The notes under the pieces were generated by a model. It was not told the DNA's origin. It was given only the letters and a program-made list of their open reading frames with translations, and did no database searches. The translations under genes and the position numbers were made by a program. Of a stretch of 64,000 nt of DNA, positions 1 through 8,353 are shown piece by piece. Source of the DNA: JBOEGW01 sp050633625 (GTDB taxonomy: Bacteria; Pseudomonadota; Alphaproteobacteria; Rhodobacterales; Rhodobacteraceae); assembly GCA_050633625.1 (NCBI GenBank), contig JBOEGW010000006.1:248001-312000 (forward strand), written 5' to 3'. How positions within the stretch are numbered: position 1 is the stretch's first letter; every line of letters begins with the position of its first letter.

Positions 1-88
1 GTAAGCAACGGTATACAAACGCCAAACGGCGGCTTTGCGCTTTCGCCAAAAGGTCGTATTGTAAGATGCAAATATCGCACTGGTTCGG

Positions 89-117
89 TTGACCCTCCCT
101 TGCAACAGGAGTAGACC
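89..117 (+). promoter_or_regulatory. possible promoter of the nuo operon
   Basis: TTGACC at 89-94 and TAGACC at 112-117 are 17 bases apart, a fair sigma70-like pair about 50 bases before nuoA. The -10 box is weak. The region further left also belongs to the nuoA leader and could hold another promoter. Confidence 0.3.
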
Positions 118-167
118 GCGCCTGAGCCAAACTGTCGCGGGCCAGCCCCGCCAAAGGAGCCAAAACG

Positions 168-533
168 GTGGACGAACTTCTTCGCGAATACCTCCCCATT
201 GTCATTTTCCTCATTGTGGCCGTTGCCCTTGGCCTGATCCTCATTCTCGCCGCTGCCGTCTTGGCGGTGCGCAACCCGGACCCTGAGAAGGTGTCGGCGT
301 ATGAGTGTGGGTTCAATGCGTTTGACGATGCACGGATGAAATTCGATGTCCGGTTTTATCTGGTGTCGATCCTCTTCATTATCTTCGATTTGGAAATCGC
401 TTTCCTCTTTCCTTGGGCCGTTGCGTTCAAGGATGTGGGATTGCTCGGCTTCTGGTCGATGATCATTTTCCTCGGCGTGCTGACCATTGGGTTCGCCTAT
501 GAGTGGAAAAAGGGAGCGCTGGAATGGGAATGA
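168..533 (+). CDS. nuoA: NADH-quinone oxidoreductase subunit A
   Basis: A small membrane subunit of proton-pumping complex I (121 aa, usual family length). It helps hold the junction between the peripheral arm and the membrane arm. Three hydrophobic segments are visible (about residues 9-33, 63-83 and 90-110). The family signature YECGF lies in the loop after helix 1, followed by FDLEIAFLFPWA. The start is GTG with AAAGGAG 8 bases upstream. It is the first gene of the nuo operon, and its stop overlaps the start region of nuoB. Confidence 0.97.
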   Translation: MDELLREYLPIVIFLIVAVALGLILILAAAVLAVRNPDPEKVSAYECGFNAFDDARMKFDVRFYLVSILFIIFDLEIAFLFPWAVAFKDVGLLGFWSMIIFLGVLTIGFAYEWKKGALEWE

Positions 534-1072
534 CGGCTGAGAAAGTCCAGGCGGGTCTGAACACGGCAGGGGGTGACCGCGAGGTTGCAACGCGCCAGTT
601 GAATGATCAGCTTGCGGACAAAGGGTTTTTGCTGACTTCTACCGATGACATCATCAATTGGGCGCGCACAGGCTCCCTGCACTGGATGACCTTTGGGCTT
701 GCTTGTTGTGCTGTGGAAATGATGCACACGTCCATGCCGCGTTATGACCTTGAACGGTATGGGACTGCGCCGCGCGCCTCTCCGCGCCAATCGGATCTGA
801 TGATTGTTGCAGGCACGCTGACCAACAAAATGGCGCCAGCTTTGCGCAAGGTTTATGACCAAATGCCAGAACCGCGCTACGTGATTTCGATGGGATCCTG
901 CGCCAATGGCGGTGGGTATTACCACTATTCTTATAGCGTCGTGCGCGGGTGTGATCGGGTTGTTCCGGTGGATGTCTATGTGCCAGGGTGCCCGCCTTCG
1001 GCGGAGGCGCTGGTCTATGGCATCTTGCAATTGCAACGCAAAATTCGCCGCACTGGCACGATCGCGAGGTAA
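524..1072 (+). CDS. nuoB: NADH-quinone oxidoreductase subunit B
   Basis: Peripheral-arm subunit (182 aa) that carries cluster N2, the last iron-sulfur centre before quinone. The cluster ligands are seen as adjacent Cys61-Cys62 in GLACCAVEM, Cys126 in MGSCANGGG and Cys156 in VPGCPPSAE. I chose ATG 524 because AGGGAG lies 7 bases before it. ATG 530, which gives a 4-base overlap with nuoA, and GTG 503 are alternatives. The gene overlaps nuoA by 10 bases, consistent with coupled translation. Confidence 0.96.
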   Translation: MGMTAEKVQAGLNTAGGDREVATRQLNDQLADKGFLLTSTDDIINWARTGSLHWMTFGLACCAVEMMHTSMPRYDLERYGTAPRASPRQSDLMIVAGTLTNKMAPALRKVYDQMPEPRYVISMGSCANGGGYYHYSYSVVRGCDRVVPVDVYVPGCPPSAEALVYGILQLQRKIRRTGTIAR

Positions 1073-1075
1073 GCC

Positions 1076-1687
1076 ATGAGTGAAGCTCTCAATGAACTTG
1101 GCGCGCTGATTGAAGCCAAACGCCCGGAAGAAGTGATCGGCTATGAGGTTGCGCATGGCGAGTTGACGGTGACTGTGCGCGTGGACGCTTTGCCGGACGT
1201 GATCGACTTCTTGAAGGCTGACCGCACCTGCCGTTTTTCGTCGCTTGTGGATATCACCGCTGTGGACTACCCGCAGCGTGACCCGCGTTTTGACGTGGTC
1301 TATCATTTCTTGTCGATGTACGCGAACCACCGCATCCGCCTGCGCGCGCAGGTCGGGGAGGAGGACACAGTACCTTCGATCGTCGGTATTCATCCCAGTG
1401 CTGGGTGGTTTGAGCGCGAAGTGTTTGACATGTTTGGGCTTATTTTCGCGGGGAACCCGGATTTGCGCCGTTTGTTGACGGATTACGGCTTTCGTGGGCA
1501 TCCGCTGCGCAAGGACTTTCCCACAACAGGCTATACGGAAGTCCGCTATGACGATGCTGAAAAACGCGTGGTCTATGAGCCTGTTTCGCTTGTTCAAGAG
1601 TATCGCCAGTTCGACTTTATGAGTCCGTGGGAGGGTGCTCAATACATCCTGCCCGGGGATGAAAAGGGCGAGGAGGCCAAGGGCTGA
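1076..1687 (+). CDS. nuoC: NADH-quinone oxidoreductase subunit C
   Basis: The 30-kDa-type peripheral subunit of complex I (203 aa, usual for alphaproteobacteria that keep nuoC and nuoD separate). The family signature spans about residues 120-150, with EREVFDMFG followed by GFRGHPLRKDFP. It packs against NuoD in the quinone module and binds no cofactor. The gene starts 3 bases after nuoB and ends 2 bases before an inserted sulfotransferase gene rather than nuoD. Confidence 0.96.
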   Translation: MSEALNELGALIEAKRPEEVIGYEVAHGELTVTVRVDALPDVIDFLKADRTCRFSSLVDITAVDYPQRDPRFDVVYHFLSMYANHRIRLRAQVGEEDTVPSIVGIHPSAGWFEREVFDMFGLIFAGNPDLRRLLTDYGFRGHPLRKDFPTTGYTEVRYDDAEKRVVYEPVSLVQEYRQFDFMSPWEGAQYILPGDEKGEEAKG

Positions 1688-1689
1688 AC

Positions 1690-2556
1690 GTGGCGGGTAA
1701 GACGCTCATATATTGCGTTGGGGCTGCGAAAGCGGGCACCTCCTGGCTGTTTGACTATCTCTACAGCCACCCGGAGTGCTATTTCACGCCCGTCAAAGAG
1801 CTGCACTATTGGGACTCGCTTGAGTTTGGCCGCGGGAAGTTTTACCGCGATCAAATCCCCGCCCGTATCGAGGCTATTCGGGGGCGGTATGAGGTGACCG
1901 ATGGAGCCGATCAGCGCGCCTACCAAGAGGCCAATATGGCGGCGAACCAGATGTGGTTTGACAGCTTTGACGGGCGTTCGCGCGATGACGATATGTATCG
2001 TGATTTCATCGGCTTGACGGGCACTGACGCGAAGGTTGTTGGGGATTTCACCCCGGCCTACGGGACATTGTCTGTCAAATGGTTTTCCGAAATGGCCAAG
2101 GCCGCGGCGGACAGCAAATTTGTGATGATCCTGCGCGAACCTGTGGACCGGCTCTGGTCGCATTTTCGCATGGACGCCGGGGCAGGGGCCACGCAGGCGG
2201 CGCTTGAGAAAATGGATGCGTTTTTGGATGGCGGTGAGAAGACCGTTGCCATGCGCTCCAACTATCGCCGGACGATCAACCGCATCATGGAGGTTGTGGG
2301 GCGGGATCGGCTGCATATCGAGTTTTACGAGCGTCTCTTTTCGGACGCAGCGATCGAGCGGTTTTGTGCCTTTTTGGGGATTGCCCCGAAAGCGGCGGCC
2401 TTTGATCGCAAAGTACACGGGACGGTGGAGCAATCCCCTCTTGATGGCGCAAGGCGCGCCAAAGCGCAGGCGGTTCTTAAGCCGCAGTATAATTTCATCG
2501 AACGCTTTATGGGCGAGTTGCCCGGCGAGTGGACCACGAGGATGGTGACGGCATGA
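1690..2556 (+). CDS. sulfotransferase family protein inserted in the nuo operon
   Basis: A protein of 288 aa that looks like a PAPS-dependent sulfotransferase. The 5'-phosphosulfate loop is GAAKAGTSW near residue 11, and the 3'-phosphate motif is REPVDRLWSHFRM near residue 145. No signal peptide is visible, so it is probably cytoplasmic. The GTG start has AAGGG about 7 bases upstream. It sits 2 bases after nuoC and overlaps nuoD by 4 bases (ATGA), so it should be expressed with complex I. The acceptor substrate cannot be read from the sequence, and a direct role in complex I is not implied. Confidence 0.85.
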   Translation: MAGKTLIYCVGAAKAGTSWLFDYLYSHPECYFTPVKELHYWDSLEFGRGKFYRDQIPARIEAIRGRYEVTDGADQRAYQEANMAANQMWFDSFDGRSRDDDMYRDFIGLTGTDAKVVGDFTPAYGTLSVKWFSEMAKAAADSKFVMILREPVDRLWSHFRMDAGAGATQAALEKMDAFLDGGEKTVAMRSNYRRTINRIMEVVGRDRLHIEFYERLFSDAAIERFCAFLGIAPKAAAFDRKVHGTVEQSPLDGARRAKAQAVLKPQYNFIERFMGELPGEWTTRMVTA

Positions 2557-3776
2557 TGGACGGTGGCAAAGGGTTTAACGACGCTCAAACGGGCGAACAG
2601 AAAATCCGCAACTTCAACATCAACTTTGGCCCCCAGCACCCTGCGGCGCATGGTGTGCTGCGCATGGTGCTTGAGCTGGACGGCGAAATCGTTGAGCGGG
2701 CCGATCCGCATATTGGGCTTTTGCATCGCGGCACCGAGAAGCTCATGGAGAGCCGGACTTATCTGCAAAACCTGCCCTATTTTGACCGGCTCGATTATGT
2801 CGCCCCGATGAATCAGGAACATGCTTGGTGTTTGGCGATCGAGAAGTTGATCGGGATTGACGTGCCGCGCCGTGCGTCTTTGATCCGGGTGCTGTACTCT
2901 GAGATTGGCCGGGTTTTGAACCACCTGTTGAACGTGACGACACAGGCCATGGATGTTGGCGCGTTGACGCCGCCGCTTTGGGGCTTTGAAGAGCGCGAAA
3001 AGCTCATGATTTTTTATGAGCGGGCCTGTGGCGCGCGGCTTCACGCGAATTATTTCCGCCCCGGTGGTGTGCATCAAGATTTGCCGCCAGCGCTGTTGGA
3101 CGACATCGAAACATGGGCGCATGAGTTCCCGAAATTTATGGATGATGTCGACGGGCTGTTGACAGAAAACCGCATCTTTAAGCAGCGCAACGTCGATATT
3201 GGCGTGGTGTCTGAAGAGGAGATTCTCGACTGGGGGTTCTCCGGCGTGATGGTGCGCGGCTCTGGCATGGCTTGGGATTTGCGCCGCGCGCAACCCTATG
3301 AATGTTATGACGAATTCGACTTCGATATTGCGGTTGGCAAGAATGGCGACTGCTATGATCGCTATCTGGTGCGCATGGCCGAAATGCGCGAAAGCACCAA
3401 GATCATTTTGCAAGCCATCGAAAAGCTGCGCCTGCCGGAAAACCAGGGCGATGTTTTGGCCCGTGGCAAGCACACGCCGCCCAGCCGGGGCGATATGAAA
3501 ACCTCGATGGAGGCGCTCATTCACCACTTTAAGCTTTATACCGAGGGCTTTCATGTCCCCGCCGGGGAAGTTTATGCGGCGGTTGAGGCGCCCAAAGGGG
3601 AATTTGGCGTTTACCTTGTCTCGGACGGCTCAAACAAACCGTACCGGGTCAAAATTCGCGCGCCGGGGTATTTGCACTTGCAGGCGATGGATCACGTCGC
3701 GGGCGGGCATCAGCTTGCGGATGTGGCGGCGATCATCGGGACAATGGACATCGTTTTTGGGGAGGTCGACCGCTAA
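2553..3776 (+). CDS. nuoD: NADH-quinone oxidoreductase subunit D
   Basis: The 49-kDa-type subunit (407 aa) that forms the quinone site with NuoB. It descends from the large subunit of [NiFe] hydrogenase. Family hallmarks are FGPQHPAAHG near the N-terminus, HIGLLHRGTEKL, and the C-terminal run with APGYLHLQ and ending in DIVFGEVDR. ATG 2553 overlaps the sulfotransferase stop as ATGA; ATG 2556 and GTG 2529 are alternatives. The stop shares one base with the nuoE start. Confidence 0.96.
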   Translation: MMDGGKGFNDAQTGEQKIRNFNINFGPQHPAAHGVLRMVLELDGEIVERADPHIGLLHRGTEKLMESRTYLQNLPYFDRLDYVAPMNQEHAWCLAIEKLIGIDVPRRASLIRVLYSEIGRVLNHLLNVTTQAMDVGALTPPLWGFEEREKLMIFYERACGARLHANYFRPGGVHQDLPPALLDDIETWAHEFPKFMDDVDGLLTENRIFKQRNVDIGVVSEEEILDWGFSGVMVRGSGMAWDLRRAQPYECYDEFDFDIAVGKNGDCYDRYLVRMAEMRESTKIILQAIEKLRLPENQGDVLARGKHTPPSRGDMKTSMEALIHHFKLYTEGFHVPAGEVYAAVEAPKGEFGVYLVSDGSNKPYRVKIRAPGYLHLQAMDHVAGGHQLADVAAIIGTMDIVFGEVDR

Positions 3777-4987
3777 TGCTGCGCCGATTGCATCACGAAC
3801 AGCCTGAAGGCTTTGAATTTCTGCCCGACAATTTGGCTTGGGCCGAAGCCCAGATCACCAAGTATCCGGAAGGCCGCCAAGCCTCTGCGATCATTCCTCT
3901 TTTGTGGCGTGCGCAAGAGCAAGAAGGGTGGTTGTCGCGCCCGGCGATTGAATATGTGTCCGATATGTTGGAGATGGATTATATCCGGGCGCTTGAAGTG
4001 GCGACATTCTACTTCATGTTCCAGCTTCAACCTGTTGGTTCTGTTGCGCATTTCCAGATTTGCGGCACCTTGTCCTGCATGATTATGGGGGCGGAAGATC
4101 TGGTCGCGATTGCGAAAGAAAAAATCGCGCCAAACCCGCATGAGCTGTCGGCGGATGGTAAGTTCTCTTGGGAAGAAGTTGAGTGCCTTGGGTCGTGTTC
4201 CAATGCGCCAATGGCGCAGGTGGGCAAGGATTATTACGAAGACCTGACGGATGAGAGCTTTGCGGATTTGATTGCGCGTTTGGCCAAGGGCGAGGTGCCT
4301 GTGCCGGGACCGCAAAACGGGCGCTACGCGGCGGAGCCTTTGTCGGGGCTGACCTCCTTGACGGAATTTGAAAGCGGCAAGACGCAATTTAACGCCTCTG
4401 CGCAACTTGCGCATGACATTGGCGATACTGTGAAGCGCATTGATGGCACCGAAGTGCCGCTTGTTGCGCCGTGGCAGGGCAAGAACAGCGGCCGCAAAGT
4501 GGCTGTGAAAGCCAAAAAAGCCGCAGCGAAACCTGCGCCTAAGAGCGACCCAAAAGCGGCGCCAAAAGTCAAAGCCGGGGCCACGCCCGCCAAGGCCGCC
4601 GCCGATGCGCGCGCTGCGAATGCCGCGAAAGCGAAATCGGCCAAATCGACAGCAAAGCCCGCCACCCAAACCAAAGCGGCGCCTGCTTTGAACGAAGCCG
4701 CTGCGAAAAAGCCCCGCACCATGACAGCGCCGCGCAAATCTGGCGCGGATGACCTCAAACAGCTCAAAGGCGTTGGCCCTAAGCTTGAGGGGACATTGAA
4801 TGGGCTTGGGTTCTGGCACTTTGATCAAATCGCCAAATGGGATGCGGCGGCGATTGCTTGGGTGGATGACAACCTGAAATTCAAAGGGCGCATTGAACGC
4901 GATGGATGGGTGGAACAAGCCGCCATTCTGGCCGCGGGTGGCGAGACTGAGTTTTCGAAGAAAGTGAAGAAGGGCGGCACCTATTAA
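3776..4987 (+). CDS. nuoE: NADH-quinone oxidoreductase subunit E with a long C-terminal extension
   Basis: The 24-kDa-type [2Fe-2S] subunit of the NADH-oxidising module. The thioredoxin-like core is about residues 9-162, with cluster cysteines in ICGTLSC and ECLGSCSNAPM. At 403 aa it is much longer than E. coli NuoE (about 166 aa). The extra part is an Ala/Lys/Pro-rich linker (about 235-320) and a C-terminal helix-hairpin-helix-like domain (about 320-390) with LKGVGPKLEGTL. The same domain ends the next protein. The start shares one base with the nuoD stop. The core assignment is firm; the role of the tail is unknown. Confidence 0.95.
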   Translation: MLRRLHHEQPEGFEFLPDNLAWAEAQITKYPEGRQASAIIPLLWRAQEQEGWLSRPAIEYVSDMLEMDYIRALEVATFYFMFQLQPVGSVAHFQICGTLSCMIMGAEDLVAIAKEKIAPNPHELSADGKFSWEEVECLGSCSNAPMAQVGKDYYEDLTDESFADLIARLAKGEVPVPGPQNGRYAAEPLSGLTSLTEFESGKTQFNASAQLAHDIGDTVKRIDGTEVPLVAPWQGKNSGRKVAVKAKKAAAKPAPKSDPKAAPKVKAGATPAKAAADARAANAAKAKSAKSTAKPATQTKAAPALNEAAAKKPRTMTAPRKSGADDLKQLKGVGPKLEGTLNGLGFWHFDQIAKWDAAAIAWVDDNLKFKGRIERDGWVEQAAILAAGGETEFSKKVKKGGTY

Positions 4988-5098
4988 GGGCCGTAGAGAT
5001 TGTGATGAGTGTAGAGCGGGACAAGACCTTCGTGGCGCGGCGCAAGACCGCATGTCCTGCTATGTTTGGTAAATTCTTAACAATAGGGAATGGTGAAA

Positions 5099-6280
5099 AT
5101 GTCTGACAACGAAAGCGGTTTCTTCAACTGCCGCAACATCTGCTGGATCGTCGGGGCCCTCTTGGGCTTGGTGGCGTTCCTTATTCTGAAATCCAACTTC
5201 ATCGTCGCGTTGATCATCGGCCTTGTGGTCATGGTCGTGGTGGCGTTGATCCTCAAGTCGCTGTTTTGCACGGCGTCCTCGGCATCAACGACGGAGACCT
5301 CCGGCACGACAGCCGCGGCAAACGCGTCAAACACCGCGACAACGTCGAGCGCGGCTTCGGGCGCGACAGCAGGTTCTACGCCAGCGGGCGCAACAAGTGC
5401 AGCGACGACTTCTGCCGCGATAACCGGTGCAGCCGCCGCAACCGCTGCAAATGACGCTTCCGCGCCAAGCGCAGCCGCAACGCCAGCCTCCGCTCTTGAT
5501 GCGTCTCAGGTTGCCACGACAGCTTCTTCTGAGCCAAAAGTGAAGCCCTCCGCGCCTCTCGCGGGACAAGACGAATTGGCAGAGAAAAAAGGCGATTGGA
5601 AATACGAAGCGCCTGCAAAAGAAGCGCCTGCGAAAAAACCAGCCGCGAAAAAAGCTGCGCCGAAAAAGGCAACCGCCAAATCGACTGAGACTGCCGACGC
5701 GAAAGCGACCAAAGCCCCAGCGAAAAAAGCGGCTACCAAAAAGCCAGCCGCCAAAGCCCCAGCCGCCAAAAAAGCAGCGCCCAAAAAAGCGACAGCGAAA
5801 ACGGCTGAGACGGCGGACGCGAAGGCCACAAAAGCGGCTTCCAAGACGGCGAAACCTGCTGCGAAAAAACCAGCAGCGAAAAAAGCCACGGCGGCTAAAC
5901 CGGCTGCGAAACCTGCTGCGACAAAAACGACAGCAGCAAAATCGACGGCTGCCAAGAAACCAGCGGCGAAGAAAGCCCCTGCGAAAGCAGCGTCAGCGAA
6001 ATCCGCAGCCAAGACACCTGCGGGCAAAGCGGTGACCAAGCCTGCAAGCCTCAAGGGGCTGAGCAAGCCGCGCGCAGGCGGGGCGGATGACCTGAAAGTT
6101 CTCAACGGCGTTGGCCCGAAAACCGAAGGCGATTTCCACGACAACGGCATCTATCACTTTGATCAAATCGCCGCGCTCACCAAGGCAGAGATGACCTATC
6201 TCGCTGACGTGATGAAGGGGACTTCTGTGCGCGAATTGACCGAGTGGAAGCCCGTCGCCAAGAAACTGGCGAAGTCGTAG
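5099..6280 (+). CDS. membrane-anchored Lys/Ala-rich protein with C-terminal helix-hairpin-helix-like domain
   Basis: A 393-aa protein of unknown function. Residues about 14-50 form two adjoining membrane segments. Next come an Ala/Thr/Ser-rich stretch to about 160 and a histone-H1-like Lys/Ala/Pro stretch to about 320 (repeats such as PAAKK, KKATAK). The C-terminal domain (about 326-390) contains LNGVGPKTEGDF and YHFDQIAAL, close to the end of NuoE. ATG 5099 is preferred because AGGGA is 9 bases upstream; ATG 5090 lies directly on that site. The H1-like part could bind nucleic acid or another polyanion, but that is inference. Confidence 0.8.
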   Translation: MSDNESGFFNCRNICWIVGALLGLVAFLILKSNFIVALIIGLVVMVVVALILKSLFCTASSASTTETSGTTAAANASNTATTSSAASGATAGSTPAGATSAATTSAAITGAAAATAANDASAPSAAATPASALDASQVATTASSEPKVKPSAPLAGQDELAEKKGDWKYEAPAKEAPAKKPAAKKAAPKKATAKSTETADAKATKAPAKKAATKKPAAKAPAAKKAAPKKATAKTAETADAKATKAASKTAKPAAKKPAAKKATAAKPAAKPAATKTTAAKSTAAKKPAAKKAPAKAASAKSAAKTPAGKAVTKPASLKGLSKPRAGGADDLKVLNGVGPKTEGDFHDNGIYHFDQIAALTKAEMTYLADVMKGTSVRELTEWKPVAKKLAKS

Positions 6281-6299
6281 GCGGAGCTGAGAGGAAAAA

Positions 6300-6527
6300 A
6301 TGAGCACCGATCCAGAATTCAAAGCACGCGCATCGCAGGGCAGGCTCGCAGGCCTCACCATTGCGTTCACGGGTGCGCTTTGGGTCGGGGCAACTTGGGC
6401 GGGGAGCCATTGGGACTGGCCGATGCGAACCCGCGCATTGATCGATCTAGGGGCTTTGGCGGGGTTCGCCTTTGCTTTGATTGTGACGTTTCGAATCTGG
6501 CGGATGCGCCAGAAAGATGAAGGATAA
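6300..6527 (+). CDS. small DUF5337-like membrane protein
   Basis: A 75-aa protein with two predicted membrane helices (about residues 17-35 and 45-65) and a charged C-terminus (RMRQKDEG). AGAGGAAAAA lies before the ATG. Similar small proteins occur beside nuoF in Rhodobacterales and are named DUF5337; I assign this by context and general look. The function is unknown. It ends 4 bases before the nuoF start, with the nuoF ribosome-binding site inside its last codons. Confidence 0.75.
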   Translation: MSTDPEFKARASQGRLAGLTIAFTGALWVGATWAGSHWDWPMRTRALIDLGALAGFAFALIVTFRIWRMRQKDEG

Positions 6528-6531
6528 AGAG

Positions 6532-7830
6532 ATGCTGAAGGATCAGGACCGGATCTTCACCAACATCTATGGCATGCATGATCGCACCCTTGCCGGGGCG
6601 AAAGCGCGTGGCCATTGGGATGGCACGGCGGGGATCATCAAGAAGGGTCGCGATTGGGTCATTGACCAGATGAAGGCCTCTGGCCTTCGTGGTCGCGGCG
6701 GCGCGGGCTTTCCGACAGGTCTCAAGTGGTCCTTCATGCCGAAAGAAAGCGACGGGCGCCCTGCCTATCTCGTGATCAACGCGGATGAGTCCGAGCCGGG
6801 CACCTGCAAAGACCGCGAAATCATGCGCCACGATCCGCACACCTTGATTGAGGGCGCGCTGATTGCCTCTTTCGCGATGAATGCGAACGCCTGCTACATC
6901 TATATTCGCGGCGAATACATCCGCGAAAAGGAAGCGCTGCAAAACGCGATTGATGAATGTTATGACGCGGGCCTGCTCGGCAAAAACGCGGCGAAATCCG
7001 GTTGGGATTTTGACTTGTACCTGCACCACGGGGCGGGCGCGTATATTTGCGGCGAAGAAACGGCGCTGCTCGAAAGCCTTGAGGGCAAAAAAGGCATGCC
7101 GCGCATGAAGCCGCCTTTTCCGGCGGGCGCGGGGCTTTATGGGTGCCCGACGACTGTGAACAACGTCGAAAGCATCGCCGTTGTGCCGACTATTTTGCGC
7201 CGTGGGCCTGAGTGGTTTGCGGGCTTTGGCCGCGACAACAACAAGGGAACGAAGTTGTTCGCGATTTCGGGCCATGTGAACAATCCTTGTGTTGTTGAGG
7301 AGGCCATGTCGATCACTTTTGAGGAGCTGATCGAGAAGCACTGCGGCGGCATCCGTGGCGGCTGGGACAACCTTTTGGGTGTCATTCCCGGTGGCTCTTC
7401 GGTGCCTGTTGTGCGCGGCGAAAAGATGAAAGATGCCATCATGGATTTCGATTACTTGCGCGGCGAGCTTGGCTCTGGCCTTGGAACGGCGGCGGTGATC
7501 GTGATGGACAAGCAAACCGATATCGTGAAAGCGATTTGGCGTCTGTCCAAGTTTTATAAGCACGAAAGCTGCGGCCAATGTACGCCGTGCCGCGAAGGTA
7601 CCGGCTGGATGATGCGGGTGATGGATCGCCTCGTGCGCGGCGAAGCGGAGCTTGAGGAAATCGACATGTTGTGGGACGTGACCAAGCAGGTCGAGGGTCA
7701 CACGATTTGTGCGTTGGGCGACGCAGCGGCCTGGCCCATCCAAGGGCTGATCAACAATTTCCGCGAAGAGATCGAAGACCGCATCAAAGCGCAAAAATCG
7801 GGCCGCCTTGGCGCGATGGCGGCGGAGTAG
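6532..7830 (+). CDS. nuoF: NADH-quinone oxidoreductase subunit F
   Basis: The 51-kDa-type flavoprotein (432 aa) that binds NADH, FMN and a [4Fe-4S] cluster and starts electron transfer. Visible motifs are the NADH-binding GRGGAGFPTG, the FMN-region ADESEPGTCKDRE, and cluster ligands ESCGQCTPCREG plus the later cysteine in HTICALGD. ATG 6532 has AAGGA 7 bases upstream and gives the usual N-terminus MLKDQDRIF. An ATG at 6517 would overlap the preceding gene and is less likely. Confidence 0.97.
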   Translation: MLKDQDRIFTNIYGMHDRTLAGAKARGHWDGTAGIIKKGRDWVIDQMKASGLRGRGGAGFPTGLKWSFMPKESDGRPAYLVINADESEPGTCKDREIMRHDPHTLIEGALIASFAMNANACYIYIRGEYIREKEALQNAIDECYDAGLLGKNAAKSGWDFDLYLHHGAGAYICGEETALLESLEGKKGMPRMKPPFPAGAGLYGCPTTVNNVESIAVVPTILRRGPEWFAGFGRDNNKGTKLFAISGHVNNPCVVEEAMSITFEELIEKHCGGIRGGWDNLLGVIPGGSSVPVVRGEKMKDAIMDFDYLRGELGSGLGTAAVIVMDKQTDIVKAIWRLSKFYKHESCGQCTPCREGTGWMMRVMDRLVRGEAELEEIDMLWDVTKQVEGHTICALGDAAAWPIQGLINNFREEIEDRIKAQKSGRLGAMAAE

Positions 7831-7838
7831 ACACAGCG

Positions 7839-8342
7839 ATGACGGCGCAGGCCACATATCATCTTGCAGAGCTCAATGTGGGCCGGCTGGTTGCGGACCC
7901 GAGTGATCCGCGCGTGGCTGAGTTCATGGCGAACCTTGACCGGATCAATGGCCTTGGCAAACGGATGCCGGGTTTTGTTTGGATGATGGAAGGGTCGGGC
8001 GAGCCGGGCACGGGCAACACTGAGGCGGCAATTGACGGTGATGTGCGCCAGATTGCCAACCTTACGGTTTGGGAAGATGTCGCAAGCCTTGAAACCTTCG
8101 TGTTTGGCACGCTGCACAAGCAGTTTTATGAGCGCCGGGCTGAGTGGTTTGAATTGATGGCGGATCAACATTTCGTCATGTGGTGGGTGCCAGCAGGGCA
8201 CAAACCGACCCTAGAAGAAGCGCTGGAAAAACTGGCACTTAAGACGGAACAGGGCGACAGCGAGGAGGCCTTTGGTTGGGCCTTTCTTGAGGACGCAAAA
8301 CTTCACCGGGCGCTTGGTTGTGCTCCGGTCGCAGCAGAATAA
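7839..8342 (+). CDS. DUF3291-like protein between nuoF and nuoG
   Basis: A soluble 167-aa protein without a signal peptide or membrane segment. It begins TYHLAELNVGRL and is rich in Trp (MMWW-type and WAFLE segments), which fits the DUF3291 family, a dimeric alpha/beta-barrel-like fold related to monooxygenase-type proteins. No catalytic residue can be named. It lies 8 bases after nuoF and 11 before nuoG, so it is part of the operon. The family call rests on overall pattern and should be treated as probable. Confidence 0.7.
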   Translation: MTAQATYHLAELNVGRLVADPSDPRVAEFMANLDRINGLGKRMPGFVWMMEGSGEPGTGNTEAAIDGDVRQIANLTVWEDVASLETFVFGTLHKQFYERRAEWFELMADQHFVMWWVPAGHKPTLEEALEKLALKTEQGDSEEAFGWAFLEDAKLHRALGCAPVAAE

Positions 8343-8353
8343 GAAGGTTTGAC

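Noticed and set aside
497..1642. Long minus-strand open frame opposite nuoB and nuoC
   Set aside because: It lies fully under two certain genes and its protein is rich in His and Arg, typical of the reverse strand of G+C-rich coding DNA.
5560..6050. Lys/Ala-coding repeats read as a DNA repeat or CRISPR-like array
   Set aside because: The repeats are in frame, vary in length and sequence, and have no spacers; they encode a low-complexity protein segment.
6367..7857. Minus-strand open frame of nearly 500 codons opposite nuoF
   Set aside because: NuoF motifs prove the + strand gene; the reverse frame has no recognisable domain.
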